Part shown: positions 63,640-64,000 of the stretch, one piece after another | Layout: each line of letters opens with the position of its first letter | How positions within the stretch are numbered: position 1 is the first letter of the stretch | Assembly (NCBI RefSeq): GCF_013133795.1 | Contig: NZ_JABGBN010000001.1 | Coordinates: forward strand, 558,001 to 622,000 | DNA from: Pelistega suis | GTDB lineage: Bacteria; Pseudomonadota; Gammaproteobacteria; Burkholderiales; Burkholderiaceae_B | Reading direction: 5' to 3' | DNA: 64,000 nucleotides | The notes under the pieces: generated by a model | Databases searched by the model: none | Seen by the model: only the letters and a program-made list of their open reading frames with translations | Told to the model about the DNA's origin: nothing | Translations under genes and position numbers: made by a program

Positions 63640-64000
63640 ATGATGAATGCGTCTAGTAATCGCGAACTATCTATTTTGTCATTTTGGCATACATTAGAGT
63701 TTTTTACCCCTTTTGATGTCAAACAAAAAATAGAGACAGCGCAAGAAGAAGGAGGATACCGTTCATTTTCTATAGATGAACTGCAAGAACTATCCAAGGA
63801 AAAATCAATATTTGAGCATATTCAGGGAATTCCGTCTGATAAAGAATATCTTGGCGCAACGATTTATCTCAACTTATTTAGTAATAGCAAAATCAGTAAG
63901 ACGATACAAGATATTTTGCAAGAAGAATTAACAGAAGAAGAAAAATATGCACAAGAAATTATGGATACAGATGACGGTATTACTTGTTATGCGAGTTTGG
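63640..64000 (+). CDS. Start of a large unrecognised gene (runs off the window)
   Basis: From the ATG at 63640 (GGAG 7 bp upstream) the frame stays open for 120 codons to the window edge. The N-terminus reads LSILSFWHTLEFFTPFD, followed by Glu- and Lys-rich sequence (QEEGGYRSF). I recall similar N-termini in large AAA/helicase-like proteins of accessory regions but cannot confirm it. Confidence 0.6.
   Translation, partial: MMNASSNRELSILSFWHTLEFFTPFDVKQKIETAQEEGGYRSFSIDELQELSKEKSIFEHIQGIPSDKEYLGATIYLNLFSNSKISKTIQDILQEELTEEEKYAQEIMDTDDGITCYASL

Overview
The window reads as chromosomal DNA of an AT-rich betaproteobacterium of the order Burkholderiales, most likely a host-associated member of the Alcaligenaceae (Pelistega or Oligella are the kind of genus expected; the sequence alone does not settle this). 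The support is Burkholderiales-type trimeric porins, the aat-bpt and hda-HAD-pcnB-folK gene orders, a TRAP transporter, azurin, a class II cytochrome c', and CysB-type regulation. Most of the window is an ordinary housekeeping backbone interrupted by three accessory patches.

Layout. 0-4.8 kb: end of the tryptophan operon (trpB 3' part, trpA), accD and an ABC exporter. 4.9-11.0 kb: pyrD, then a foreign patch (5.9-8.8 kb) of duplicated and broken hydrolase/regulator genes carrying an Eikenella-type DNA uptake sequence, then bpt, aat and a Nudix hydrolase. 11.4-12.1 kb: three tRNA genes (Leu, Ser, Pro) and a rhodanese. 12.2-27.0 kb: the main accessory region. It holds a two-gene DUF262 system (one protein with a DUF1524 nuclease domain) with a macro-domain protein and a WYL regulator, a PIN-domain toxin-antitoxin pair, a double AAA+ ATPase, two near-identical folK copies as direct repeats about 4.9 kb apart, and between them hipB with a truncated hipA and an eroded array of type VI secretion-like PAAR/metallopeptidase toxin fragments with intact periplasmic immunity genes. 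A 5'-nucleotidase gene follows, behind a perfect HipB-type operator.

27.1-41.4 kb: backbone again (pcnB, HAD phosphatase, hda, divergent purM, a VbhA antitoxin with a Fic toxin stump, miaA-mutL-amiC-tsaE, AEC permease, xerD, ybaK, tRNA-Arg, a glycosyltransferase, cysB). 41.5-48.8 kb: azurin, a VapBC pair, two porins with copied 3' ends, an orphan HigA-type antitoxin, and an RloA/RloB pair of the AbiL type. 49-64 kb: a DctPQM TRAP operon, aroG, mnmA, purB, cytochrome c', small membrane protein and lipoprotein genes, a HigBA pair, HicB with a HicA stump beside tRNA-Cys, tag, a YeiH-type exporter, a YfeX-type peroxidase, a second stand-alone trpB, and the start of an unrecognised large gene.

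A theme links the accessory patches: protective partners survive while toxins are broken. HipB, VbhA, HicB, a lone HigA and two secreted immunity proteins are intact, next to truncated or missing HipA, Fic, HicA, HigB and metallopeptidase toxins. The most promising candidates for undescribed biology are the DUF262/DUF262-DUF1524/macro/WYL operon (12.2-17.5 kb), the folK-flanked toxin-immunity block (20.4-25.9 kb), and the HipB-operator link to a 5'-nucleotidase. All coordinates and motifs were read by eye from the sequence; no database search or alignment program was run.
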